Below the pieces are notes generated by a model. The model was not told the DNA's origin. It ran no database searches and saw only the letters and a program-made list of their open reading frames with translations. Both the position numbers and the translations under genes were made by a program. DNA of 64,000 nt from Verrucomicrobia bacterium LW23 (GTDB taxonomy: Bacteria; Verrucomicrobiota; Verrucomicrobiia; Methylacidiphilales; UBA1321), in the NCBI GenBank assembly GCA_003054695.1, contig QAZA01000050.1, forward strand, positions 62,001 to 126,000, written 5' to 3'. The stretch's first letter is position 1, and each line of letters opens with the position of its first letter. Shown here piece by piece: positions 35,838 through 44,460 of the stretch.

Positions 35838-38800
35838 CTACGCGTCCAGCGGCTCCGGATCGGTGCTCGCCCGCTTTTTGCGGTTCCACTTTTCCTTGGT
35901 GTCTTCCCACAGCTTTTGCCAGCGCTCAATGGTAAGCATGAAGAGGGAGGCGGCGTTCAGAGTCAGGGACATGAGCACAAGCACCACGGTGTTGAACCAC
36001 ACGGTGGAGACCTCGATGCCGGTGAAGGGGATGTGTTTGCGGGAGACGATGTTTTCGCCGTCGTCCATGTAGCGATGCACGGGCTCGTTGCCCCACTTTA
36101 CTTTCAGGTCGCGCATCATCCCTTCTTCGCGTCTGCGGATCTCCATGCTCTTCTCGTCGAACGCTTTCTCGCCCATCTGGGCGGTCAGCTTTGCGATGTT
36201 GTCGCGCATGTAGTCGCGCTCGGCTTTCACTTTGTAGTAGTCGTTAAACCAGGTGTTCTTGTCGTAAATTACCATCATGCCTTCGTAGGCCCAGCGGGAG
36301 GGCATGATCTCCGCGATCTCCGGCACTTTACGGGATTTATCCATCTTGAGGTGATTCATGTTCTTGAACTCGAACACGATAGAGCCGGCCAGGATGATCT
36401 GCAGCATGATGATAACCGGAACGCAGAACGACGCCGCCTTCTCGGAGATCCTCGGGATCGCCGAAATGCACAGCCCCGTGGAGATGCCGCACAGGCCGAC
36501 GACCGACAGGAAGGCCAGGAAGTGGCCGAAGAGCTCGTACACGCTCAGGATGGGAAGCGTGATGATGAGGAACAGAGCAATCTGCAGGACAGTAAAGAAC
36601 ATCAGGTTGGTGATCTTCGCCCCTAGATATTCGGTCACGCGGATGTTCAACATCTTCTCCCGCAACAGGATGTGGCGATCCTTAATAATCTCGTGCAGGC
36701 TGTTGGAGAGCGAGAGGAAGAAGATGGTGACGACCGTGAGGAACAGGTAGTTCGGGAACGCCTCGTTACTGTAAAGCTCGTATACGTCGTTGCCCGTCGT
36801 CTGCCGACACACCATGCCGACCGTAACAGCCAGCGCCGCGCCGACCGCAAAGGTAGCCACCAGGCTAAAGCGGTTGCGCAGCTTGCTGATAAAATCGCGC
36901 TGCAGCAGGGTGACGAACTGGCGCCACCGGTCCATCCACGTCAGCTGGCGAAAGGGCTGGATATCGATGGGCCGCTGCCGCTCAAACTCGATCGTGCTGC
37001 GGCTGCGCGTAAACTCCTGGTACTTGCGCTTCCAGTACTCCGGTGGATTTTTGCGCTGGGGCAGCGGGGTGCCGTCGATGTTGATCAGCGGCGTCTCCAG
37101 CGTCTCCAGCAAAAGGTCCGGCTCCAGCTCGCTGATGTCCTCAGTCTCCACCTCCACGCCCGCCTCGCCGGCAAAGTAGAGCAGAGCCTGGCGCACGGTG
37201 CCGAAGAACGCGAGCTTGCCGCCGCGATCGAGAAACACCACGCGATCGAACAGGTTGAAGATTTTGGAGCTGGGCTGGTGGATGACGACAAAAATCATCT
37301 TGCCGCGCAGGGACAGATTCTTCAGCAGCTCAATAATCTTCTCGGAGTCCTTGGAGCTGAGGCCCGAGGTCGGCTCGTCGAGGAAATAGATGTCGCTCTC
37401 GCTCAGCAGCTCCAGGCCGATGTTCAAGCGCTTGCGTTCGCCGCCGCTCAGCGTTTTTTGCAGGGCGCCGCCGACGAACGTGTCCGCCTTTTCGGCCAGG
37501 GCCACCTCGTTCATCACGCGCATTACCAGGTCGCGGATGTAGGCGTCCGGGTGGAACGGGAAGCGCAGGCGGGCGGAGAAATAGAGGTTCTCGAATACCG
37601 TAAGCTCTTCGAACAGAAGGTTTTCCTGCGGCACAAAGCCGATGCGGTGCTTGAACAGCTCGTGCTCGCGATGCAGATCGCGCCCGCCGATAAGCACCTG
37701 CCCTTCGCTCGGCTTGTTGAAACCGGTGAGGATCGAAAAGAGCGTCGATTTACCGCAGCCGCTGGGGCCCAGCACGCACACCAGCTCGCCCATGCCGATG
37801 CGGAACGACACGTCGTCGATGGCCAGCTTGTTTTTGCTGCGCTCGAAGCGGTAGCCCAGGTTCACGACGTCGATCGTGCGGAGCTGGCTCAGGCTGGTCT
37901 GGAAGAAGCCGGTGCGTAAGTCGCACACCAGCTTAAGGTTGCGGATGTAAATTGTGTCGCCGTCGTGCAGGCGCGTGGGGAACTTGATGCGCTTGTCGTT
38001 TACAAACACATCGTGCGGGCAGGCGCCGATCTCCAGGCTCCACGCCCCGCCATCGCGCACAATGTTGGCCACCCACGGGTTGGGCAGGTCATCGTACACC
38101 AGCACGGCATGCTGGCTGGCCGCGGGGTGGTTGGTGATGGTGAGCGCCACGCGGCCGGACTGCGCGGAATACTCCTCCGGTACGGTCTCGAAGAGGATCT
38201 TGCGCAAATCAAACTCCAGCCCCTCCATGCGCAGGCGGTCGTCGAGATTCACCTGGCGGCGGATGGGCACGCCGTTTTCGGCGGCGGGCACAGGCTGGTT
38301 GTTGATGACCAGCGACTCGCCCTCCTTCAGCGGCTCCACCCATATCAGCCCGCGCTCCGTCTCCACGCGCAGCAGGCTGGCGGGGCTGCGCTCCACATCC
38401 AGGCGCGTCTTGTTGTCCGGCGTGCGGGCCAGGTAAACAACCGTGACTTTGCTGGGCGCGATGTGGCGGCGGAAGTAGTAGATCAGATCAACGTAGGAGA
38501 CCGTGTAGTTGTTGATCCGGAGGTTGTAATTGCACTGTAGCTTGGCCACAAAATTGCGCGTAAGCGGGTAGCCGTTGGCCTCCACCTGGTACAGTGAGTC
38601 GCTCTGTAGCACGTAGAAGGACGAGCCAATCTTGAGCAGGCGCAGGAAAACGCCGGGCATCGGCAGCACAATATCCGCGCGCTCGGGTTCCGGCGCCACG
38701 GTCAGCACCTCAATGCTGGCGCCGTCGCGACGCGGCATGTGGCCCGTGCTGCGGTAAAGCTCCTCGATGATGTCCAGATCGACGTCGTTGACGTCCATCT

Positions 38801-39188
38801 TCTTGGCAAAGCTGCGCGTGGTGGGCAGCGCGTGCTCCGTGTCGCTGTCGGCGGAGAGCAGCTCCTGCACTTTCAGCAGGAGAAAGAGGCGTTGCTCGTA
38901 GGGGAACAGCTCCTTCAGCTCGTTCACCGTCGCGTCGACATCCAGCGGCGAGGCGAGGTAATCCAGAAACTTGACGAACAGGCCCCACCCGGCGCTCTCG
39001 CCGCAGATGGTATCCAGGTAGCTTTTGACATAGCCCAGCTCGCCCAGCGTCGTGCGGTTATCGGCACGGATGGCCAGCGTAAACACCTTGATGATGGCCA
39101 CGACGAACGGGTTCTCGCGTTGTTCGGCGGAGGTGGCCGGAGTGGCGGCGGCTTTCTTCTTTTTCTCGGGGGCGGCGACGGCGAGCAT
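35838..39188 (-). CDS. TerB-like/FHA/ABCG-type transporter
   Basis: 1116 residues that combine sensing and transport in one chain. Residues 25-140 look like a TerB-type helical domain; about 280-420 hold an FHA-like phosphopeptide-binding beta domain with an NPWVANIVRDG loop; the ABC domain has Walker A GPSGCGKST with Lys480, signature LSGGERKRL and Walker B IYFLDEPTSGL; a membrane half with six helices spans about 760-1060. Nucleotide-binding domain before membrane domain is the ABCG (White) order, in which two such chains make an exporter. FHA-fused ABCG proteins also occur in cyanobacteria and mycobacteria. Substrate unknown. No kinase gene is adjacent. Confidence 0.85.
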   Translation of the reverse strand: MLAVAAPEKKKKAAATPATSAEQRENPFVVAIIKVFTLAIRADNRTTLGELGYVKSYLDTICGESAGWGLFVKFLDYLASPLDVDATVNELKELFPYEQRLFLLLKVQELLSADSDTEHALPTTRSFAKKMDVNDVDLDIIEELYRSTGHMPRRDGASIEVLTVAPEPERADIVLPMPGVFLRLLKIGSSFYVLQSDSLYQVEANGYPLTRNFVAKLQCNYNLRINNYTVSYVDLIYYFRRHIAPSKVTVVYLARTPDNKTRLDVERSPASLLRVETERGLIWVEPLKEGESLVINNQPVPAAENGVPIRRQVNLDDRLRMEGLEFDLRKILFETVPEEYSAQSGRVALTITNHPAASQHAVLVYDDLPNPWVANIVRDGGAWSLEIGACPHDVFVNDKRIKFPTRLHDGDTIYIRNLKLVCDLRTGFFQTSLSQLRTIDVVNLGYRFERSKNKLAIDDVSFRIGMGELVCVLGPSGCGKSTLFSILTGFNKPSEGQVLIGGRDLHREHELFKHRIGFVPQENLLFEELTVFENLYFSARLRFPFHPDAYIRDLVMRVMNEVALAEKADTFVGGALQKTLSGGERKRLNIGLELLSESDIYFLDEPTSGLSSKDSEKIIELLKNLSLRGKMIFVVIHQPSSKIFNLFDRVVFLDRGGKLAFFGTVRQALLYFAGEAGVEVETEDISELEPDLLLETLETPLINIDGTPLPQRKNPPEYWKRKYQEFTRSRSTIEFERQRPIDIQPFRQLTWMDRWRQFVTLLQRDFISKLRNRFSLVATFAVGAALAVTVGMVCRQTTGNDVYELYSNEAFPNYLFLTVVTIFFLSLSNSLHEIIKDRHILLREKMLNIRVTEYLGAKITNLMFFTVLQIALFLIITLPILSVYELFGHFLAFLSVVGLCGISTGLCISAIPRISEKAASFCVPVIIMLQIILAGSIVFEFKNMNHLKMDKSRKVPEIAEIMPSRWAYEGMMVIYDKNTWFNDYYKVKAERDYMRDNIAKLTAQMGEKAFDEKSMEIRRREEGMMRDLKVKWGNEPVHRYMDDGENIVSRKHIPFTGIEVSTVWFNTVVLVLMSLTLNAASLFMLTIERWQKLWEDTKEKWNRKKRASTDPEPLDA

Positions 39189-39312
39189 ACGAGCAGTGCG
39201 GGAAGGGAAGCGGAGGTTGAACCCGCGCGCCGGCCTGAATGCGCGCTGTGGCCATGTTCCGCCAGTACGTATCTAAACGTATAGCCACAAATCTGCAACC
39301 CCTAAGAACGAT

Positions 39313-40650
39313 TCAGCTGGGTGGAACCTGCCATGCCGCCGACGCCAGCGCTGCGGCCAGCTGCGTAATCTGCGGGATGGTGTGTGCAGCGCTGACAGTG
39401 AGCCGGATGCGCGCCGTGCCGCGCGGCACGGTGGGGTAGCGGATAGCGGGCGCGAGGATGCCTTGCTCGTGCAGGCGGCGGGAGAGAGCCAGCGCGCTCT
39501 CCTCGGTGCCGGTAATCCATGCGAAGATGGGGCTGGCGGGGTAGGCGGACGCTGCGGATGCCGCGGCTCCGGGTGGCGCGCCGGATTCCGCCCGCTCGCA
39601 ACCTGGTGCCAGCCAGGCGTTTCCGCTCATGCGCCGGGCGCCGGGGATGTCGCTGAGCGCCTGGGCCAGGGCCGCGATGTTGGTCCACAAGTCCCCTCGC
39701 CTGCGTTCGCCATCGTCGGATTGCAGCAACTCCACGGCCGCGAGGCTGGCGCCGGTGACAGACGGGGATGGCGCCGTGCTGTAGATGAACGAGCGCGCGC
39801 GGTTGATGAGCACTTCCCTCAGCGCAGCGCACCCGGCAATGTAGCCGCCGCTGGAGCCCAGCGCTTTGCTCAGCGTCCCCATCTGCACGTCCACCTGGCC
39901 GGTAAGCTCCAGTTCCTCAACCAGTCCGGCACGGCCATCGCCGCGCACGCCGGTGGCGTGGGCCTCGTCGACCATCAGCCACGCGCCGTGCTTCTCCTTC
40001 AGCGCCACCAGGGCGCGCAGCGGGGCGATATCGCCGTCCATGGAAAAGACCGACTCCGTGCAGATAAGCACGCGCGGCGGGCGATCGGGCACAGCGCCCG
40101 AGCGGGCCAGACCCCGCGCGCGGCGCTGCTGGCCGGAAGGCGGCGGCGCATCGCGCACGGCGGCCAGAATCTCCTCCAGCCGCGCCATATTGTTGTGCGG
40201 AAAGACCCGCATGTGCGCGCCGCTTAGCCGCGCGCCGTCAATCAGGCTGGCATGGCACAGCTTGTCGAGAACGACCGTGTCGCCCTGCCCCACCAGCGCG
40301 GGGATCGCCCCCGTGGCGGCGGCGTAGCCGGTGCTGAAGACGAGGGCCGCTTCGGTGCCCTTCCAGCGCGCCAGGGCGGCCTCCAGCTCCTCCGCAAGCT
40401 CCGTGTTGCCGCATACCAGGCGGCTGGCGCCGGCGCCGGTACCGTAGCGGCGCTGCATTTTCTCCGCGCCGGCGCGCAGGGCGGGGTGGGTGGCCAGGCC
40501 GAGGTAATCGTTGCTGGAGAAGTTAATGAGCGGTTCGTCGCCGATGGAGACTTTGCTCCCCTGCCCGCTTTGCAGCACGCGAAGGTGCCGGCGAAAATGG
40601 GCGGCCTCCAGGGCGGCAAGTTCTTCAGAAAGAGCGCGGGAGATATCCAT
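39313..40650 (-). CDS. bioF: 8-amino-7-oxononanoate synthase-like alpha-oxoamine synthase
   Basis: 445 residues of the PLP-dependent family that joins an amino acid with an acyl-CoA or acyl-ACP. The PLP lysine is Lys262 in GTLSKALGSSGG; DEAHATGVRGDGRAG is the classic BioF stretch; the N-terminus has INFSSNDYLGLATHP. BioF uses alanine and pimeloyl-ACP in biotin synthesis. No other bio genes are near, so 2-amino-3-ketobutyrate CoA ligase (Kbl) or serine palmitoyltransferase-like activity is an alternative. Two Arg/Gly/Pro insertions, at about 165-185 and 360-375, lengthen the protein beyond the usual 385. Confidence 0.82.
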   Translation of the reverse strand: MDISRALSEELAALEAAHFRRHLRVLQSGQGSKVSIGDEPLINFSSNDYLGLATHPALRAGAEKMQRRYGTGAGASRLVCGNTELAEELEAALARWKGTEAALVFSTGYAAATGAIPALVGQGDTVVLDKLCHASLIDGARLSGAHMRVFPHNNMARLEEILAAVRDAPPPSGQQRRARGLARSGAVPDRPPRVLICTESVFSMDGDIAPLRALVALKEKHGAWLMVDEAHATGVRGDGRAGLVEELELTGQVDVQMGTLSKALGSSGGYIAGCAALREVLINRARSFIYSTAPSPSVTGASLAAVELLQSDDGERRRGDLWTNIAALAQALSDIPGARRMSGNAWLAPGCERAESGAPPGAAASAASAYPASPIFAWITGTEESALALSRRLHEQGILAPAIRYPTVPRGTARIRLTVSAAHTIPQITQLAAALASAAWQVPPS

Positions 40651-40803
40651 GGATGTACGATAAGGCTATGTAAGCCACGTACTCTGCGGATACAATCACT
40701 GCATAGCAAACACCTTCCGTAGCCGGAACGATCCGGACGGCAGCAGCCCATCGGCGCAAGGACACGCGGCTTAAGCTCGTATTGCGGAGCTTCTGAAGCC
40801 GCG

Positions 40804-42273
40804 CTATCCGGCCTGCTGAGTGTCGAGAGAATCCCCTGCTGTGGCGACGGGGCGCTCCAGCGTCTCGCTCATGGTGCTGATGAGGCTGGGCAGGCTGATA
40901 CGACGGAAGATAAACCATGTCAGCCCCACGGCCATGTAGCCCAGGAAGATGTACGGAAACAGGTTGTTGGGATACTCCGGCGGGGGCATCAGCGTGCTGC
41001 CCGGTATACCCACCGACGCGATGAGCGGCAGCAACATAAAGCCGATGCCCAGCACGGAGTACGCCACATCCCGCCTGCGCAGGCTGCCGATGCGACGCAG
41101 GTATACGGGAGCGGCCAGTGACACCAGGATGTAGCCGAGCAGGAAGCCAAAGCTGCAGATGGTGCCGAAGTGGCCTTGCGCGTCGAAGGCCGACATACCG
41201 GTAAGCCCAAGCACGGCTGTAGGCAGGAGAAACGTGGCGCCCGCCGCCATCAGTACAGCGACATAGGGCGTACGATTGGCATGGTGCGCCTCGCCCAGGG
41301 CATCGTGAAAGATGCCGTGGCGTGCCATCGAAAAGACGATGCGCGCCGAGGAGTTGATGCACGCCAGCGTGCAGGAGAAGAAGCTGAGGATAACGCCCAG
41401 GTTGATGAGGTAGATCAAAGGCCCCAGCCCGGTTTTGGCCGCAAGCAGATCCAGCGGCGCGTGGGATGTGGCGAGATCCTCGGAAAGCCCGCGGAAGCCC
41501 AGGACAGTAATGTAGCCCATCAGCAGAAAGAAGACGCCCGTAAACAGGGTGCTCTGGATAATGGACCGCGGGATGGTACGGAGCGGATCGCGCGCCTCGG
41601 AGCCCAGCGCGGTGGAGCTCTCAAAGCCTGAAAAGCCGAAGACCACCAGGATAATCCCCGCAAACACGCCGCCCGGCGTCGTGCCCTCCAGCTTAAGCTG
41701 CGGCATATCGATGGCAAACCCTGTGTTGCCCCACACCAGCATGCCGAGCGCCAGGATGGTGAAGATGGAGGCGGCCTCCAGAATCAGCATGGTGCGCGCG
41801 GAGAGCTGGATATCCCTGTACGCGACAAAGCAGGCCAGCGCGGTGCCCAGCGCAAAGTAAGTGATCAACGGCAGGTGCACACCAGCGTTGACAAACACCG
41901 CATCGGTAAAGATAGCGAACCCGCACAGCGTGGACATGCCCGTAAACGAGTAAGCCAGCAGCATCCCCCAGCCCGTCATCATGCCGGCTGTCGGCCCCAG
42001 CCCCTGCACAATGTAAGCGTACAGCGAGCCCGGCGATGCAGACCGCCGCGCAAACTGGTTGATGTTGAAGCTGACAAAGAGCAGTCCGATCATCCCCAGC
42101 AGTATGCTTAGCCATGTGCCGTTACCCGCCGTCGCGAAAATCAGCCCCATAACCGCAGCCGGGATGGTGGATGGTGCGATGACAGCGATGGATTGTGCGA
42201 TGACCTCGGGGTAGGAGAGGCAGTTGGTTTTAAGCTCCGCAGCGGCAGGTTGGGGTAAGGCTGTGTTGGACAT
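40804..42273 (-). CDS. APC-family amino acid permease
   Basis: 489 residues from the ATG at 42273; an upstream start would add 35 residues of no obvious function. About 12 to 14 hydrophobic helices are present. The helix-1 segment (AQSIAVIAPSTIPAAVMGLIFATAGNG) and the conserved FGFSGFESSTALGSEAR in helix 6 are typical of the APC superfamily, where they bind the amino acid. It precedes bioF on the minus strand by 153 bp; a link between uptake and an amino acid-consuming enzyme is possible but not shown. Confidence 0.88.
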   Translation of the reverse strand: MSNTALPQPAAAELKTNCLSYPEVIAQSIAVIAPSTIPAAVMGLIFATAGNGTWLSILLGMIGLLFVSFNINQFARRSASPGSLYAYIVQGLGPTAGMMTGWGMLLAYSFTGMSTLCGFAIFTDAVFVNAGVHLPLITYFALGTALACFVAYRDIQLSARTMLILEAASIFTILALGMLVWGNTGFAIDMPQLKLEGTTPGGVFAGIILVVFGFSGFESSTALGSEARDPLRTIPRSIIQSTLFTGVFFLLMGYITVLGFRGLSEDLATSHAPLDLLAAKTGLGPLIYLINLGVILSFFSCTLACINSSARIVFSMARHGIFHDALGEAHHANRTPYVAVLMAAGATFLLPTAVLGLTGMSAFDAQGHFGTICSFGFLLGYILVSLAAPVYLRRIGSLRRRDVAYSVLGIGFMLLPLIASVGIPGSTLMPPPEYPNNLFPYIFLGYMAVGLTWFIFRRISLPSLISTMSETLERPVATAGDSLDTQQAG

Positions 42274-42878
42274 GGATGTCGATGGGCACGTGAGTGGGGA
42301 AACGCGGCGAGGCAGAACCAGGCCGTAGGAAATCCGGGCCGTCAAAGGGCGCGGACTACCGGCGGAAGTGGTGGACAAAACAGGGAGCCTTCTGCAAACG
42401 ACTGAACGCGCCGGCGTAGTTCAGCTTGCAAAGAGGTGGCCGACTGTTCCCACGTGGGATCCAAGCCGGGCCGGTGAAGTGCGATCAAGTACTGCGCCCT
42501 GGCGGACTGCCGAGGGGAGCACTGGCGATACGTCCTGTTGGACAGGTTGGTAATAATTAGCTTAGGGCGAGGCGATGATCAAGTGCAAATTTTGATCTAC
42601 AACCCACTTTCCTTCAATGAGTTACAACACGACAAGATCCATAGGTTTTTAGGTGAAAGCCGACTTACCCATGGGCAATTAGAGTTTAGCTTCTGCGAAA
42701 GTACATGACTGTCATGCTGTTAGATCCGACGATCAAAGGAAGCTTCCGGGCTGCATTGCACGGCTTTTGACGGCTTAGATCGTGTTTCCTATTGACTTTA
42801 TAGGCTTTTTAAGAAATAACTCGGTCTTATCCGCTGCCGCCACATCAGCGCAATGCACACCACTCCCTCACGCCGCCT
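42274..42878. other. 605-bp divergent intergenic region with structured GC-rich part and AT-rich promoter part
   Basis: The first part (about 42400-42550) is GC-rich with several short inverted repeats, including a CCCACGTGGG palindrome at 42456-42465. The second (42550-42840) is AT-richer and contains the promoter candidate at 42792. I compared the first part with 5S rRNA, SAM and cobalamin riboswitches and found no convincing match. Confidence 0.4.
42792..42820 (+). promoter_or_regulatory. Candidate sigma-70 promoter of the YezD-like gene
   Basis: TTGACT at 42792-42797 and AATAAC at 42815-42820 with 17 bp between. The -35 box is close to consensus and the -10 box is poor. It ends 58 bp before the first gene of the metal cluster. 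Confidence 0.35.
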
Positions 42879-43262
42879 ATGAGCGAAATCGACCCCCCTT
42901 CGCACGACTCTACCCCTGAGCCGGGTGCTACGCACTCCGCCGACGCCAACGGCAAGTCCGCCGGCACGGCTTCGGCGCCAGCTTCGCCCGGGGCTGCCGC
43001 AAATGGTACGCGACGCGTGCAGCGAAAAGGCGGGGCGGTCAGGCCGACGCCGCCACCTGCCGAGGTGGTAAGCCGCATCCTGTCGGCGCTGTCGGGCCTG
43101 GATTACGGTTCAGTGGAGATTATTGTGCAGGATAACCACGTGGTTCAGATTCAGCGCACGCAGCGCTCGCGCTTTGCGCGGCCGCTGGATATTCCCCAGG
43201 TGCCCGCAGCCATCTCTTCGGCCTCCACGCCGAGCGCCCCGTCCGCCCGTAACGGCGCCTGA
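42879..43262 (+). CDS. YezD-like (DUF2292) small protein
   Basis: 127 residues. Residues 1-60 are a Ser/Ala/Pro linker. Residues 62-100 form the DUF2292 core: VVSRILSALSGLDYGSVEI, then VVQIQRTQRSRF. This short domain is found in Firmicutes and Verrucomicrobiota, often with sulfate or metal uptake genes, but its role is unknown. It starts a plus-strand pair with the SRPBCC gene, 15 bp upstream of it. Confidence 0.8.
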   Translation: MSEIDPPSHDSTPEPGATHSADANGKSAGTASAPASPGAAANGTRRVQRKGGAVRPTPPPAEVVSRILSALSGLDYGSVEIIVQDNHVVQIQRTQRSRFARPLDIPQVPAAISSASTPSAPSARNGA

Positions 43263-43277
43263 CCGGGAGTCTACGCT

Positions 43278-43760
43278 ATGTCGCTGGTCCAAACCGTGGA
43301 TATTCAGGCGCCGCTTGGCGGGGTATTTCTTGCCGCGGCGGACGTGGCCAGGTGGCCGGAGTTTATGCCGCATATTCGCTACAACCGTTACCTCAGCCAT
43401 CACCCGGGCGGTGGCACCATCCGCACGGCCGCCACCCGCGCCGGTGTGGTGTTGCACGGCGTTGCCGAAGTGGCGATCGACCCGGTGCTGCAGGAACTTC
43501 GCTTTACACACACCTCCTCCACAGCCGGTGCCGGCACGGGCATGACGGTAACGTGGGGCTTTAAGGAGCTGCCCGACGGCGACACGCGCGTTACCGTCAC
43601 CCACACCTTCTCCGGCGGGGCGGAGGTGCGCGCCGGCGTTGTCGGGCGCGGGTTGAGGAAACTCTTTTACGCCGAGGACATTACCGCCCTTTCGCTCCAG
43701 TGCCTCAAACGCCGGGTGGAGATGCAGCAACTTTCACCCGGGGCATCCCGGTGGATCTGA
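43278..43760 (+). CDS. SRPBCC-fold (polyketide cyclase/CoQ-like) protein
   Basis: 160 residues. The START/Bet v1-like fold is visible from the first strand-helix QTVDIQAPLGGVFLAAADVARWPEFMPH and the late strand with VTWGFKELPDGDTRVTVTH. Such domains hold a hydrophobic ligand in a deep cavity. No signal peptide. It ends the YezD-like pair, followed by a strong hairpin. Ligand unknown. Confidence 0.85.
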   Translation: MSLVQTVDIQAPLGGVFLAAADVARWPEFMPHIRYNRYLSHHPGGGTIRTAATRAGVVLHGVAEVAIDPVLQELRFTHTSSTAGAGTGMTVTWGFKELPDGDTRVTVTHTFSGGAEVRAGVVGRGLRKLFYAEDITALSLQCLKRRVEMQQLSPGASRWI

Positions 43761-43790
43761 CGCCGGGCGGTTGTCGAAGCGCAAGCTGTC

Positions 43791-43821
43791 GACGCACGGG
43801 CGGTGACTTTGCCCGTGCGTC
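43791..43821. terminator. Bidirectional terminator between SRPBCC and Gly-rich protein genes
   Basis: GACGCACGGGC (43791-43801) pairs perfectly with GCCCGTGCGTC (43811-43821). It separates two convergent genes. The 11-bp stem is strong, but no T tract follows on either strand. Confidence 0.75.
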
Positions 43822-43825
43822 TGCG

Positions 43826-44410
43826 TTACGCCGCCGTTTTGGCCTGCGCGGCCCGGGCGGCCGAGAGGCGGCGAAACATGCTGGGCAGCGGATGCGGATG
43901 AATCACCGCCTGACGCCCGGCCGCGACGGACGGCACCGAGGCATCGGCGGCGACACCAGCGGCCGTGGCTTTGCGGCGGGTGGTCTTCTTCGCCACCCTG
44001 GGGGAGGCGGCGGCAATGGCGGGCTCGGGCCGGGCGGGCGCTGCCGCAACCACGGCTGCAGCGGCTGCAGCGGCGGCGGCGGCAGCCTCGGCTTCGGCGG
44101 CGGCTTTCATGGATTCGCGAAACTCTTTCTCGGGATCCCAAAACAGGTAGAGCACATCCACCCAGTCGTAGCCCAGCTTCTCCAGCACGGTGTCGGACAG
44201 ACCGCGCGCGTTTTGCAGGCCGGCGCTGACCGTCATGCCGGCACCAAAACCCATGGCAATGCCGGCACCAAATCCCACAGCTATGGTGGCGCCAAATCCC
44301 AGCGCCGCGGTGGCACCCAGCGAGAGGGACGAGATGACGAGACGAGTGGACATGTCACGCACTTTAGCACATTCCCGATGGAAGGCCAGAACTTTGTCTA
44401 GTAATTCCAT
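43826..44410 (-). CDS. Glycine-zipper membrane protein with Ala-rich coiled tail
   Basis: 194 residues. Between about 25 and 65 lies a hydrophobic run with repeated GFGA units (ALGFGATIAVGFGAGIAMGFGAG), which is a glycine-zipper type membrane helix pair as found in proteins that pack tightly in or curve membranes. Then a region WVDVLYLFWDPEKEF and a long Ala/Glu helix (residues 98-122, with over 20 Ala) followed by a basic Lys/Arg/Ala tail. No domain recognised. An alternative start at 44353 removes 19 residues. It is adjacent to and divergent from the degenerate P-type ATPase gene; the two promoters share only 50 bp. Confidence 0.68.
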   Translation of the reverse strand: MELLDKVLAFHRECAKVRDMSTRLVISSLSLGATAALGFGATIAVGFGAGIAMGFGAGMTVSAGLQNARGLSDTVLEKLGYDWVDVLYLFWDPEKEFRESMKAAAEAEAAAAAAAAAAAVVAAAPARPEPAIAAASPRVAKKTTRRKATAAGVAADASVPSVAAGRQAVIHPHPLPSMFRRLSAARAAQAKTAA

Positions 44411-44460
44411 GGATTTTATATAACATACTCAGAACGCTCACCTACAGACTCCCGATCGCC

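Noticed and set aside
42425-42560. Possible 5S rRNA or SAM/cobalamin riboswitch (GGTGGCC, TACTGCCGAGGGGAG-like pieces)
   Set aside because: Only scattered short matches; helix I and the conserved loops of 5S rRNA, and the cores of both riboswitches, are missing.
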